Below, piece after piece: positions 7,179 through 16,032 of a DNA stretch of 64,000 nucleotides. Positions within the stretch are counted from its first letter, which is position 1, and every line of letters starts with the position of its first letter. The notes beneath the pieces were generated by a model. The model was not told the origin of the DNA. It saw only the letters and a program-made list of their open reading frames with translations, and made no database searches. The position numbers were made by a program, and so were the translations under genes. Origin of the DNA: Desulfovibrio sp. (GTDB taxonomy: Bacteria > Desulfobacterota > Desulfovibrionia > Desulfovibrionales > Desulfovibrionaceae); the NCBI RefSeq assembly GCF_019422935.1, contig NZ_JAHZCJ010000001.1, forward strand, positions 408,127 to 472,126, given 5' to 3'.

Positions 7179-8372
7179 TTATGAGATTGAAAGTTCATCG
7201 AGGTAATCCGCCCATCTTTGCATCATCTGGCGGCGCTCTGGCAAGTACTCGGCATGATTGTATGCGGCCCGAATGGCGTTTTTCTCACCGTGGGCAAGCT
7301 GGGCTTCAATTACATCCGCCCTGTATCCTTGCTCGTTGAGTAGGGTAGAGGCCATGCTTCTGAAGCCGTGGATTGTCATAACGCCCTTGGCGTAGCCCAT
7401 ACGGCGTAGCGCGTTCAGAAGCCCCATGTCAGAAATAGGGCGGCTGGCGCTGAACAGGCTTGGGAAAAGGTATCGTCCATTGCCTGTCAGGCTGTGCAGG
7501 TCATTTAGTAACGTGATAACTTGGCGGGCCAGAGGGACGGTGTGGGGGCGCTTCATTTTCATCCGCTCTGCCGGGATAATCCATGTTGCGGCTTCAAAAT
7601 CAAATTCGCGCCATTCAGCCCCGCGCAGCTCCACAGAGCGCACAAAGACGAAAGGAAGCACCTTCAATGCAAAGCAGATGGAAGGCTCCCCGGCGTATTC
7701 GTCTATGGCTCTAAGGAGGTGTCCTACCTCTGCCGGGTCTGTAATGGTTGCGTAATGGTTGGTCTGCACGGGGGTGAGTGCTTCTGTCAGGCCTGCGGCA
7801 ACGTCATAGCGGGTAAGTCCCACAATGCGGGCGTATCGGGAAACCTGCCCACAGAGTTGCGCAAGGCGGTGGGCCGTTTCTATGGCTCCACGCGACTCAG
7901 CTTTTTGAATGGCTGTTAGAAAGTCCGCAGGTTCAAGGGAGGGGAAAAGCTTGTCGCCCAGAATTGGGAATAGCTGGTTCTCAAGTCGGGAGAGAATCTT
8001 TTTTTGATGACCGGGCGTCCAAGCGTGTTTCTTCTTGGAGAACCATTCGCGGGCCACGGCTTCAAATGATGTGTTTTGCTCTTGCTCTATGGCAGCGGCG
8101 GCAGCCTTTGCTTCTTTACGCTGATTGCTGGGGTCAACACCTTGTTCAATCAGCCGCTTGGCTTGCTCGCGTCGCTCTCTGGCATCTTTTAGGCTAACGG
8201 TGGGGTAGGTGCCCAGGGAGATTCTTTTTTCTTTGCCCTGGAAACGATATTTAAGCCGCCACCATTTCCCGCCGCTGGGGGCAACTTCAAGGTAGAGGCC
8301 TCCGCCGTCAAAAAGCTTTACGGTTTTGTCGGTGGGCTTAGCTGTGCGGATAGCGGTATCAGTGAGGGGCAT
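7179..8372 (-). CDS. int: P4-type tyrosine integrase
   Basis: The 397-residue protein from the ATG at 8372 (GGAG upstream) begins with the P4-integrase N-terminal domain: MPLTDTAIRTAKPTDK, then GGLYLEVAPSGGKWWRLKY and KRISLGTYP. The catalytic domain shows the first Arg in FVRSVELRGAEW, the box II motif HGFR near residue 332, the LAHGEKN segment and the nucleophile Tyr in AAYNHAEY near residue 370. These residues cut and rejoin DNA at the attachment site. The gene reads away from the tRNA-Leu 3' end, about 170 bases from it, which points to that tRNA as the integration target. Downstream (7010-7178) there is an AT-rich gap without gene. Confidence 0.95.
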   Translation of the reverse strand: MPLTDTAIRTAKPTDKTVKLFDGGGLYLEVAPSGGKWWRLKYRFQGKEKRISLGTYPTVSLKDARERREQAKRLIEQGVDPSNQRKEAKAAAAAIEQEQNTSFEAVAREWFSKKKHAWTPGHQKKILSRLENQLFPILGDKLFPSLEPADFLTAIQKAESRGAIETAHRLAQLCGQVSRYARIVGLTRYDVAAGLTEALTPVQTNHYATITDPAEVGHLLRAIDEYAGEPSICFALKVLPFVFVRSVELRGAEWREFDFEAATWIIPAERMKMKRPHTVPLARQVITLLNDLHSLTGNGRYLFPSLFSASRPISDMGLLNALRRMGYAKGVMTIHGFRSMASTLLNEQGYRADVIEAQLAHGEKNAIRAAYNHAEYLPERRQMMQRWADYLDELSIS

Positions 8373-8486
8373 GGGGGCAACTCCGGCTGAGGGGGCAACA
8401 GAGATTACTAACCTGCCCCCTAAGTTGCCCCCAATATAACCGGCTGTCAACGAACCCTAGCGGGCTGAAACGGAAGCTCAGAAAAC

Positions 8487-8517
8487 AAAAAATCCGCTTG
8501 GCTATTGGCCTTGCGGA
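8487..8517 (-). terminator. Terminator after tRNA-Leu
   Basis: On the minus strand TCCGC-AA-GGC folds back onto GCC-AA-GCGGA, followed by TTTTTTG. It lies about 30 bases past the tRNA 3' end, on the element side of the junction. Confidence 0.7.
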
Positions 8518-8545
8518 CTTTTGCGAACTTCTTTGGAAGTCTTTA

Positions 8546-8630
8546 TGGTGCCGAGGGCGGGACTCGAACCCGCACGAGAATCCTCACTACCCCCTCAAGA
8601 TAGCGTGTCTACCAGTTCCACCACCTCGGC
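8546..8630 (-). tRNA. tRNA-Leu (anticodon GAG)
   Basis: On the minus strand the acceptor stem GCCGAGG pairs with CCTCGGC, followed by discriminator A and an encoded CCA. The anticodon arm is CTATC-TTGAGGG-GGTAG with anticodon GAG, reading CUC/CUU leucine codons. A long variable arm typical of tRNA-Leu and a GGTTCGAGTCC T-arm are present. Its 3' end is the likely attachment site of the adjacent element and is intact after integration. Confidence 0.95.
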
Positions 8631-8640
8631 GCGAGAAGAT

Positions 8641-8669
8641 GTACTACTGCAAACTGAAATGCTTGGCAA
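8641..8669 (-). promoter_or_regulatory. Promoter of tRNA-Leu
   Basis: On the minus strand TTGCCA (8669-8664) and TAGTAC (8646-8641) are 17 bases apart, placing a start a few bases before the tRNA. Confidence 0.6.
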
Positions 8670-8747
8670 GCTTTTTTTTCAAAAAGTTATCAAGACTTGC
8701 GCTTGAAGGTTGATACAGGTAGATTTTTTCGTTCATGAGAGGTGAGT

Positions 8748-9806
8748 ATGGACGAGATAGTTCAAAAGTTTTTGCGCGGCACAGGGCCTGTGCTGTGCGT
8801 AGATATAGGCAGCGGCACGCAGGATGCCCTTTTGGCCCGACCCGGCCTTGAGTGCGAGAACTGGCCGCGCTTTGTTTTGCCAGCCCCCGCGCGGCTTGTT
8901 GCGCAGCGCATTCGCGAGCTGACCCTGCTCAAACGCAATATCTGGCTTTACGGCGCCAACATGGGTGGCGGCTTTACTCAGGCAATCAAGGAACATTTGG
9001 CGGCGGGTCTTTCTGTCAGTGCAACAGCAGCGGCCACACGCGGTATTCATGACAATGAAGAAGCCGTGCGCAAAATCGGCGTTGAGGTGCGTTCCAGCTG
9101 CCCCGATGGCAGCGTGCCGGTCTTTCTCACCGATTATTCGCCGGAATTCTGGGGCGGACTGCTGCGTCATGCCGGGCTGCCCCTGCCGCATCTGGTGCTG
9201 ACCGCTGCGCAGGATCACGGCTTTCATACCCACGGCAACCGTCAGGCGCGCATGCGCGCATGGACGGAACTGCTGGGCGCATCTTCTGATCCCCGGCGCT
9301 GGATATATGAAACGCCGCCGCCTTCGCTGACGCGCCTTGTGCCCCTGCACGATAAAACAGGCGGCCCGGTTGCGGACACCGGAGCCAGTGCGCTGCTCGG
9401 CGCATTGTGCGACAAGGAAGTGATGGACCGCAGCTATCGGCAGGGCATCACGGTCATTAATGTGGGCAACGGTCATACCGTGGCTGCGCTGGTATATAAG
9501 GGACAGGTGCGCGGAATTTACGAGCATCATACCGGCATGCGCACTCTGGAGCAGCTGCTGGGCGATCTTGAACAGTTCCGCAAGCACTGGCTGCCCACAG
9601 AAGAGGTGCAGGCCTCCGGCGGGCACGGCACGGCTTTTGGCCCGTATTGTGAAGAAGCTGGCGGCTATGAACCAACCTACATCACCGGGCCAAAGCGCGC
9701 GCTGCTGCAAGGGCAGGGGCGTTTTCTGGCCCCGCACGGCGATATGATGATCGCCGGATGTTTCGGCCTTATCTGGGGATGGGCGCACACCCGGGCCGGG
9801 GAGTAG
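8748..9806 (+). CDS. DUF1786 protein
   Basis: The product (about 352 residues from the ATG at 8748; GAGAGGTG precedes it, while a GTG at 8742 sits inside that site) belongs to DUF1786, a family that resembles actin-fold ATPases. The N-terminal CVDIGSGTQDALL (residues 16-28) looks like a phosphate-1 loop and VINVGNGHTVAALV further on like the second phosphate loop. Some database entries call the family a putative pyruvate formate-lyase activating enzyme, but there is no radical-SAM cysteine motif here, so I do not adopt that name. It is followed 83 bases later by a phenylacetate-CoA ligase gene on the same strand, so the two may be co-transcribed. Confidence 0.75.
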   Translation: MDEIVQKFLRGTGPVLCVDIGSGTQDALLARPGLECENWPRFVLPAPARLVAQRIRELTLLKRNIWLYGANMGGGFTQAIKEHLAAGLSVSATAAATRGIHDNEEAVRKIGVEVRSSCPDGSVPVFLTDYSPEFWGGLLRHAGLPLPHLVLTAAQDHGFHTHGNRQARMRAWTELLGASSDPRRWIYETPPPSLTRLVPLHDKTGGPVADTGASALLGALCDKEVMDRSYRQGITVINVGNGHTVAALVYKGQVRGIYEHHTGMRTLEQLLGDLEQFRKHWLPTEEVQASGGHGTAFGPYCEEAGGYEPTYITGPKRALLQGQGRFLAPHGDMMIAGCFGLIWGWAHTRAGE

Positions 9807-9888
9807 TTTTTTTCCCGCCATGGCGGGTGGATACGCATTACAAGCTGGCGCGCCTCGGGGCGTTGCGGCATGAAGCTGAGGAGGCGGC

Positions 9889-11187
9889 ATGGAATTCTTT
9901 GATGAGGCGGAGTGTTGGAGCAGGGATCAGATTGAGCAGACCCAGCTTTCGCGGCTGAGAAGCACAGTGGCCCAGACGCGCAAGTGCGATTTTTACCGTC
10001 AGCGCCTGGACGAAGCGGGCGTTGGGCCGGATTCCATCCGCAGTCTCGATGATCTGCGGCGCATCCCCTTTACCACAAAGCAGGATCTGCGCTCTCAGTA
10101 CCCCACGGGACTTTTGTGCGTGCCGCAGTCCGAGATCGTGCGCATGCACTGCTCCAGCGGCACCACCGGCTCGCCCGTGGCCATCTGCCACACGCAGAAC
10201 GACATCAATTCCTGGGCCGACCTCATGGCGCGCAGCATCCACATGGTTGGCGTGCGCCGGGACGACGTTTTTCAGAACATGTCCGGCTACGGGCTGTTCA
10301 CGGGCGGCCTTGGCATCCATTTTGGCGCGGAGCGTCTGGGCTGCATGACCATCCCTGCCGGGGCTGGCAACTCGCGTCGCCAGATCAAGCTTGCCAAGGA
10401 TTTTCGCACCACTGTGGCCCACATACTGCCTTCATACGCCCTTATTCTGGGTGAGCATCTGCGTAATATGGGTGAAGACCCGCGTCAGTTCCCCTTGCGC
10501 ATCGCCCTTGTGGGTGCGGAGCCGTATACGGAAGAATTCCGCCGCCGCATTGAAGACCTTTTTGACATGAAGGCCTACAACTCTTACGGGCTCTCAGAAA
10601 TGAACGGCCCCGGCGTGGGCTTTGAATGTCTGCATCAGGCGGGCATGCACCTGTGGGAAGACGCCTATATTCCTGAAATCGTCGATCCCGAAACTGGTGA
10701 ACCCATGCCCGAGGGCGAAGTGGGCGAACTTGTCATGACCTGCCTGTGCCGCCAGGGCATGCCCATTCTGCGTTACCGCACCCGCGACCTTACCCGCTTT
10801 TTGCCTGGCGAATGCGCCTGTGGCCGCAAACACCGCCGCATAGACCGCATTCTTGGCCGCGCGGACGACATGTTCATCATCAAGGGCGTCAATATTTACC
10901 CCATGCAGATTGAGCAGGTCATCATGACCTTTGCCGAAGTGGGCCAGAGCTACCTGATCCTGCTTGAGAACGACGGTCTTGGCGACGTCATGCGCGTTCA
11001 GATCGAAATCCGCGACGAACATTTTGTCGAAGACATGCGCGTTCTGCAAAACCTGCAAAAGGCCATTGCCGCGCGTCTGCGCGATGAAATCCTCGTCACG
11101 CCCAGAGTGGAGCTTGTGGAAAGCAACAGCCTGCCGCGTACCGAGGGCAAGGCTGTGCGCTTGCAGGATATGCGCAACAAAGACTAA
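9889..11187 (+). CDS. Phenylacetate-CoA ligase family (PaaK-like)
   Basis: The 432-residue protein is an AMP-forming acyl/aryl-CoA ligase. The P-loop is MHCSSGTTGSPVAICHT (about residues 85-101), the adenine-binding AYNSYGLSEMNGPGV follows in the middle, and RTRDLT, GRADDMFIIKGVNIYP and the end motif PRTEGKAVRL complete the family pattern, including the C-terminal Lys. A Cys pair, GECACGRKHRR, lies between. In sulfate reducers several such paralogues exist; they activate aryl acids such as phenylacetate or indoleacetate formed from amino acids. Substrate is not decided by sequence. It is preceded by GGAGGCGGC and followed after 18 bases by a DUF456 gene. Confidence 0.88.
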   Translation: MEFFDEAECWSRDQIEQTQLSRLRSTVAQTRKCDFYRQRLDEAGVGPDSIRSLDDLRRIPFTTKQDLRSQYPTGLLCVPQSEIVRMHCSSGTTGSPVAICHTQNDINSWADLMARSIHMVGVRRDDVFQNMSGYGLFTGGLGIHFGAERLGCMTIPAGAGNSRRQIKLAKDFRTTVAHILPSYALILGEHLRNMGEDPRQFPLRIALVGAEPYTEEFRRRIEDLFDMKAYNSYGLSEMNGPGVGFECLHQAGMHLWEDAYIPEIVDPETGEPMPEGEVGELVMTCLCRQGMPILRYRTRDLTRFLPGECACGRKHRRIDRILGRADDMFIIKGVNIYPMQIEQVIMTFAEVGQSYLILLENDGLGDVMRVQIEIRDEHFVEDMRVLQNLQKAIAARLRDEILVTPRVELVESNSLPRTEGKAVRLQDMRNKD

Positions 11188-11205
11188 CAGCGACCGGAGG
11201 GCCGC

Positions 11206-11814
11206 ATGGATTTTCTGCCTTTTCCCCTGGCTTCATTGCTTGCCGGGGCATTCATAACGCTGCTGTGCTTTGTGCTGCTGCTCAACATTTTTGGGCTGCC
11301 CGCCAACTGGGTGCTGCTGGGGCTTGTGGCGTTGTGGAAGGTGGTGCATCCCGGCGCGGCCTCCATGGACGTCTGGTTCTGGATCATGATGGTGGGCATA
11401 GCCCTTGTGGGTGAAGCCCTGGAAATGGGCATGCAGATACTCAAGGCCAAACGCTATGGCTCCAGTTCTTCCGGCACGTTTGCGGGGATGATTGGGGCCA
11501 TAGCGGGGGCCATTCTGCTTGCGCCGCTCTTTTTTGGGCTTGGGGCGCTTATCGGCGCGCTGGCTGGGGCGTGGACAGGCTGTTTTGTTGTGGAGCACCT
11601 CAAAGGGCGCCCCCTGCGCGAAGCTCTGGACGCGGCCTTTGGCGCTATGATGGGCCGATTCCTTGGCACCGTGTGCAAGTGCGGCGCAGGCGGGGCCATG
11701 CTGGCTCTGGCTGCCGGGCGTATCTGGCCCAAGCTACCGCCGGAGCTTTCCCCGGCTTTTTCTCCCGAAGCTCCCACGCAGGTCTTGTTGACGCTGCTGC
11801 GGGGCCTGTGTTGA
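11206..11814 (+). CDS. DUF456 membrane protein
   Basis: The 202-residue protein has four to five membrane segments and two glycine-rich helices with AGMIGAIAGAILLAPLFFG and GLGALIGALAGAWTGCFVVE, the hallmark of DUF456. The family probably packs as small integral membrane bundles, with unknown function. The Gly-zipper repeats resemble those of glycine-zipper membrane proteins. Start chosen at the ATG at 11206 with GGAGGG upstream. It sits between the ligase and the TrmJ-like methyltransferase gene, with four bases to the latter, so one transcript is likely. Confidence 0.8.
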   Translation: MDFLPFPLASLLAGAFITLLCFVLLLNIFGLPANWVLLGLVALWKVVHPGAASMDVWFWIMMVGIALVGEALEMGMQILKAKRYGSSSSGTFAGMIGAIAGAILLAPLFFGLGALIGALAGAWTGCFVVEHLKGRPLREALDAAFGAMMGRFLGTVCKCGAGGAMLALAAGRIWPKLPPELSPAFSPEAPTQVLLTLLRGLC

Positions 11815-11818
11815 GGTT

Positions 11819-12562
11819 ATGATGCTGCTGCAAGGTCTTGAAGTTGTATTGGTCAAAACGCGCTTTCCTGAAAACATAGGCATGGCTGCCCGCGCCTGCG
11901 TCAACATGGGCTGCCCCACCTTGCGCCTTGTCGATCCGGAACGGTGGGACAGGGAAAAGGCGCGCCCTCTGGCAACGCCCAAGGGACAGGATATTCTGGA
12001 TGCCGTGGAAGTTCATGAAGACGTAGCGCAGGCCGTGGCCCAAAGCGCACTGGTATTTGGCACCACCGCGCGTGTGGGCGGCTGGCGTCAGGCTCTGCTC
12101 TCGCCGGAGCAGGCCGCGCACGAGGCCGCTGCCGTTCTTGCAAAGGGCGAGAAGGTTTCCTTTGTTTTTGGCCCGGAAGACCGGGGCCTCAACAATGACG
12201 AAATCATGCACTGCCACCGGTTGGTTACTATCCCTACGGATCCGGCTGCCAGCTCCCTCAATCTTGCTCAGGCTGTGTTGCTGCTGAGTTACACATGCGC
12301 CAACGCCGTGCGTGCCCTGCAACACGGCGAAAGGCAGATAGAAATACCGCGCGGCGGCAAGGCTGCAACTGCGGCAGAGCAGGAGCGTTTGGTGGAATCG
12401 CTTAAGGATGTGTTGCTGCGTCTTGATTATCTGCACGGTGACAACCGTGATTATTTTTTGATGCCTTGGCGTAGGCTTATTAGTCGGGCAGGACTGTTGC
12501 GGCACGAGTATGATGCCCTGATGGGCCTGTGCCGTCAGGTACGCCACAAGTTGCCAGACTGA
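11819..12562 (+). CDS. TrmJ-type tRNA/rRNA 2'-O-methyltransferase
   Basis: The 247-residue SpoU-class methyltransferase has the knotted SPOUT motifs in order: motif 1 RFPENIGMAARACVNMG (residues 16-32), motif 2 VFGPEDRGLNNDE (about 119-131) and motif 3 IPTDPAASSLNLAQAV (about 139-154). This subset (N-terminal PENIG, C-terminal helical extension) fits TrmJ, which methylates the 2'-OH of nucleotide 32 in tRNA using S-adenosylmethionine; an rRNA target cannot be excluded. Two adjacent ATG codons (11819, 11822) are possible starts; GAGG at 11813 fits the second better. The C-terminal 70 residues are helical and may bind tRNA. Confidence 0.85.
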   Translation: MMLLQGLEVVLVKTRFPENIGMAARACVNMGCPTLRLVDPERWDREKARPLATPKGQDILDAVEVHEDVAQAVAQSALVFGTTARVGGWRQALLSPEQAAHEAAAVLAKGEKVSFVFGPEDRGLNNDEIMHCHRLVTIPTDPAASSLNLAQAVLLLSYTCANAVRALQHGERQIEIPRGGKAATAAEQERLVESLKDVLLRLDYLHGDNRDYFLMPWRRLISRAGLLRHEYDALMGLCRQVRHKLPD

Positions 12563-13055
12563 TTTTTTTTATGCAGGCTTTTTTTATTGAGTGTACTGCT
12601 GACCTGCAACTTTTTTTATTTTTTTTCGGCAAACGACAGTGCCCGCCACTTGCGCTAAAAAATGACCAATTGAAAAAAATTTCACAATCATCAGGGCTAG
12701 ATTTTTAGGATAACATGCCAAATTTGTACATGAATTTATTTCTACGCAACAAACAAACAAGTTGTACCCATTGACCATGCTTGAGTATCTGATATTATAA
12801 CCGTATGTATTGTGTTATCTGTTTTATGAATAAGAAATCGTTTTTTCGTAATTAGCTTGAGCTGCACCCTATTAATTTTTTTAACCATGCCGTTAAGGAG
12901 AATGAAGATCACTTAGTCTTTAATGAAGCTGGCCGTAAACCCCGTGCAGAGCTTTTGCACTCTGTGGGTGAGCGTTGGCGGCTGGTCATGCACCAGCCAC
13001 ATGGCGTTATGATACGGTAAATTTTGTGGTGGACGTTTCTGGCAAGGAGAATGGC
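12563..13055. other. AT-rich gap before the chemoreceptor gene
   Basis: No gene is supported here. The first 280 bases are strongly AT-rich with several T-runs directly after the TrmJ-like stop. Closer to the chemoreceptor gene a perfect seven-pair hairpin (GGCTGGT at 12980-12986 with ACCAGCC at 12992-12998) lies in the likely leader. The promoter of the chemoreceptor must be in this stretch, but I cannot assign it with confidence. Confidence 0.4.
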
Positions 13056-15086
13056 ATGCGTTGGACTATTGCGCACACATATGTCGGATCGCTATTCGGC
13101 GCGCTGATTACATGCTGTGGCGTTGTGCTTTTTGTCTCAATCTACTTCATGAAAGTTCCGATCGAAGACGAACTGAACAAGGGCATCGTAAGGATGCAGC
13201 AGGTCATCAGTTCCGCCAATGAAACTACAGCTCAAAAGTTTTTGCAAAGTGCTGATCTCATTGCTGAAGATGATGATTTTGCCAAGGCTGTCGCTGAAAA
13301 AAATACTGACGTGGCGGTCAAGCTTGGCTCAGTGCTGATGAAAAAGGCCGGGTCGGATTTTATGACCATCACCGATGAAAAGGGGATAGTCATAGGCCGC
13401 GGGCATTCCAAAAAGCACGGCGATAGCGTTACCAATCAGGAGACTGTGGTTATTGCCCTTACAGGCAAGCCCGCCGTGGCCGTGGTGGCTGGCACAGAGG
13501 TGCCGTTCACCATCCGCGCAAGCTTTCCTGTCATGCACGATGGCAAGATTGTGGGCAGCGTGTCCATTGGTACCTCGCTTGTTACGCCCGCATACCTTGA
13601 TTGGCTCAAAAAGCTTTCTGGCGTCAACGTCACCATTTTCAAGGGTGACACACGCGTCATGACAACCATCACCTTGCAGGATGGCAAACGCGCCATCGGC
13701 ACCAAGCTGCAATCGCCTGAAATTCTCAAGGCCGTGCTTGAGCGTGGGGAAACGGTTTACTCCCATAACAATATTCTTGGTATTGACTATAATTCTGCCT
13801 ACTGGCCGGTCAAAGACGCCAATGACAAAATCGTGGGCATGTGGTTTGTGGGCATGCCCATTGATGAATTGCAGCGTCTGGAACGCGTGGCCATAAGCAA
13901 TTCCATCTGGATTGGCGTGGGCCTGCTGGTCTTCCAGCTGATTCTTTCCCTGATTTTAGGCATCAAGATCAGTGCCCCCATTCGTAAAATAACCGCGTAT
14001 GCGCAGGCTGTGGCTGATGGCAACAACGAAGCGCAGCTTGACGTATACAGCCGTGACGACATGGGCCAACTGGCTGATTCCTTGCGCACGATGGAAGATA
14101 ATCTGCGCAAACTGGTGCGTGATGCCAGCGAAAAGGCCGAAGAAGCCCACAAGATGGGTGAAGAGGCCAAGGTCGCCATGGAAGAGGCCCGCGTTGCCCA
14201 GGCGCAAGCGGAGCAGGCCAAACGCGAGGGTATGATCAGCGCTGCCGGGCAGATAGAAGAGGTTGTGGGGCAGCTGAACGCCTCCATCAATGATATTTCA
14301 GAGCAGGTGGAAAACACCAGCGGTGCTCTTGACCATGCCGCAAGCCGATTGGCGGAAACCGCAACCGCCATGGAAGAAATGAATTCCACGGTGCTTGAAG
14401 TCGCCAAGAATGCAGGCGGGGCGTCTGACATCTCCAACGCCGCCAAGCGCAAGGCCGAGGTCGGTTCCGAGATTGTGTCCAGAGCCGTGGTGGGTATTCA
14501 GGAAGTGCAGCGGCAATCGCAGGCCCTCAGGGACGGCATGACCCAGCTGGACGACCACGCCAAGGCTATCAGCCAGATCATGGGCGTCATTTCCGATATC
14601 GCGGATCAGACCAACCTGCTGGCCCTGAACGCGGCCATTGAAGCCGCCCGTGCGGGCGAGGCCGGGCGCGGTTTTGCCGTGGTGGCTGATGAAGTGCGCA
14701 AACTGGCGGAAAAGACCATGTCCTCCACCACCGATGTGGGCAATGCCATTGCGGCCATTCAGCAGAGCGCCGGGCAAAGCATTCAGCAGGTGGAAAAGGC
14801 CGTTGGCAACATTTCTGAAGCCACGGAGTATTCCAACAAGTCTGGCGAAGCCCTGAAAGAAATCGTGGGCATGGTGGATCAGACAGCCGATGAAGTGCGG
14901 GCCATTGCCGCCGCAAGTGAGCAGCAGTCTGCCACCAGTGAAGAAATCAACAGGTCTGTTGCTGATGTTAACCACATTGCGGCCAGCACTTCGCAATCCA
15001 TGCAGGTCGCCATGAAGGAACTGGAATCACTGCGCGCCCTGGCACGCAGCCTCATGGATCTTATCGAACATATGAAGAAGGGCTAA
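13056..15086 (+). CDS. Methyl-accepting chemotaxis protein with periplasmic Cache-type sensor
   Basis: From the ATG at 13056 (AAGGAGAA six bases upstream) the product has 676 residues. Order of parts: membrane helix at about 5-30, periplasmic sensor at about 35-275 (single Cache-like, with [17 protein letters not shown]), second membrane helix at about 280-303, HAMP, a coiled coil very rich in Ala/Glu/Lys, then the signalling domain. The hairpin tip that contacts CheA/CheW is at about residues 512-553 ([20 protein letters not shown]). No C-terminal pentapeptide tether for CheR is present. It senses a small ligand in the periplasm and signals to a CheA such as the one encoded at 44781-47942; which one is not known. 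A second upstream in-frame start would add 27 residues without a binding site. Confidence 0.92.
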   Translation: MRWTIAHTYVGSLFGALITCCGVVLFVSIYFMKVPIEDELNKGIVRMQQVISSANETTAQKFLQSADLIAEDDDFAKAVAEKNTDVAVKLGSVLMKKAGSDFMTITDEKGIVIGRGHSKKHGDSVTNQETVVIALTGKPAVAVVAGTEVPFTIRASFPVMHDGKIVGSVSIGTSLVTPAYLDWLKKLSGVNVTIFKGDTRVMTTITLQDGKRAIGTKLQSPEILKAVLERGETVYSHNNILGIDYNSAYWPVKDANDKIVGMWFVGMPIDELQRLERVAISNSIWIGVGLLVFQLILSLILGIKISAPIRKITAYAQAVADGNNEAQLDVYSRDDMGQLADSLRTMEDNLRKLVRDASEKAEEAHKMGEEAKVAMEEARVAQAQAEQAKREGMISAAGQIEEVVGQLNASINDISEQVENTSGALDHAASRLAETATAMEEMNSTVLEVAKNAGGASDISNAAKRKAEVGSEIVSRAVVGIQEVQRQSQALRDGMTQLDDHAKAISQIMGVISDIADQTNLLALNAAIEAARAGEAGRGFAVVADEVRKLAEKTMSSTTDVGNAIAAIQQSAGQSIQQVEKAVGNISEATEYSNKSGEALKEIVGMVDQTADEVRAIAAASEQQSATSEEINRSVADVNHIAASTSQSMQVAMKELESLRALARSLMDLIEHMKKG

Positions 15087-15104
15087 GCCTCCAACGGCTT
15101 ACCG

Positions 15105-15158
15105 CCATAACGCATAAAGGCTCTGCTCCCTGAGGAACAGAGCCTTTATGCGTTATGG
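15105..15158. terminator. Perfect 21-pair hairpin after the chemoreceptor gene
   Basis: 15105-15125 is the exact reverse complement of 15138-15158, with a 12-base loop. The inner part (AAAGGCTCTG with CAGAGCCTTT) has the form of a terminator hairpin; there is no T-run beyond the outer stem, so it may work in both directions or protect the 3' end. Confidence 0.6.
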
Positions 15159-15266
15159 TATGCGTCCTCCGCACGGTTCGGGAGTCAGGACAAAAAGGGA
15201 TTGCAGCGCATGTCGCCTCCTCCCGGTTCCCATGTGATATTCCCGTTAACTTGCTCCCGCCTTGGT

Positions 15267-16019
15267 CTATTTACGCAGAATTGTTTTCAATGTTTCAGCT
15301 TCTGCCCCGTTGCAGTTTTTAAGAAACTGCTCAAGGCGGGCTTGAACGGCTGGGTGCCTTGGGGCGAGGTCGTACAGTGAGGCCGCCGCCGCTGCGCTGC
15401 CGGAAAATGTGTCGTCATTGCGCAGCCCTTCTGAATTCAGCTTGGCGTAGTGCAGGGCCGCGCGGATAATGGCATCAAGAAATTCATTGCTGCCAGAGGC
15501 CATAAAGGCCGCCCAATACATCTGCAATACGGATTTTTCCGAATAGATATCCCAGTTAATCAACTGGGCGGGGCTGTGCTGAATTTGCTGAAGCAGCAGT
15601 TTTTCATCCGGTTGCAGCAGGCTGGCAAGCAGCTCTTTTTCATCAGGCAATTGCGCAAGATGGGCCATCCAGGCCAGAGTGCGCCGTCCATCGCGGCTCA
15701 GGCCTGGCTGCGGCGGCAACAGGCGTTGCCGGGCAGACGGATCATCACGCAGCACCTGCGCCAGAAAGGTTGCCAGCATGATCTGCTTGAGGCTGTCTTT
15801 CAGCACTCCTTGCGCATCAAACGTGCGCAAAATGCCTGGCAGCGTCTCGGCGCGGCGGTTCTGGTAATAATATTCCAGGTCATTGGCATAAAAGGACAAC
15901 CCTTTGGAAATGGCAAGCGCATTGCATGGGCGCGGCAATACAGCGGGCAGCAGACAGGCAAGGGTTGCCACTATGGCCAGAAAAATCGCGAAGCGGGCAG
16001 GGGGGGGAGCAATTTTCAT
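15267..16019 (-). CDS. Exported or membrane-anchored hypothetical protein
   Basis: From the ATG at 16019 the product has 250 residues. Residues 8-30 (RFAIFLAIVATLACLLPAVL) form an N-terminal membrane anchor or signal peptide; there is no clear lipobox. The rest is helical and built of repeated helix pairs, resembling tetratricopeptide-like solenoids, but no family is recognised. The gene follows the HD-domain gene after 13 bases on the same strand and is probably in its operon. A longer frame upstream overlaps the end of the HD gene and lacks support. Function unknown. Confidence 0.65.
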   Translation of the reverse strand: MKIAPPPARFAIFLAIVATLACLLPAVLPRPCNALAISKGLSFYANDLEYYYQNRRAETLPGILRTFDAQGVLKDSLKQIMLATFLAQVLRDDPSARQRLLPPQPGLSRDGRRTLAWMAHLAQLPDEKELLASLLQPDEKLLLQQIQHSPAQLINWDIYSEKSVLQMYWAAFMASGSNEFLDAIIRAALHYAKLNSEGLRNDDTFSGSAAAAASLYDLAPRHPAVQARLEQFLKNCNGAEAETLKTILRK

Positions 16020-16032
16020 AGGTGGATGTGGG

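Larger units (their letters stand above)
1..8545. mobile_element. Integrated element at tRNA-Leu, right part only
   Basis: The stretch from the window edge to the 3' end of the tRNA-Leu gene carries integrase, AlpA regulator, primase, helicase, excisionase-like and nuclease genes, almost all on the minus strand. A P4-type integrase pointing away from a tRNA 3' end is the usual arrangement for elements that use the tRNA end as attachment site. Several non-coding stretches and the secreted cargo gene are visibly more AT-rich than the flanking chromosome. No structural phage gene or conjugation gene is seen in this part. I looked for a second copy of the tRNA 3' end near position 1 and found none, so the far junction must be outside the window. 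It may be a phage satellite, a decayed prophage or an integrated plasmid; the visible genes do not decide. Confidence 0.8.
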
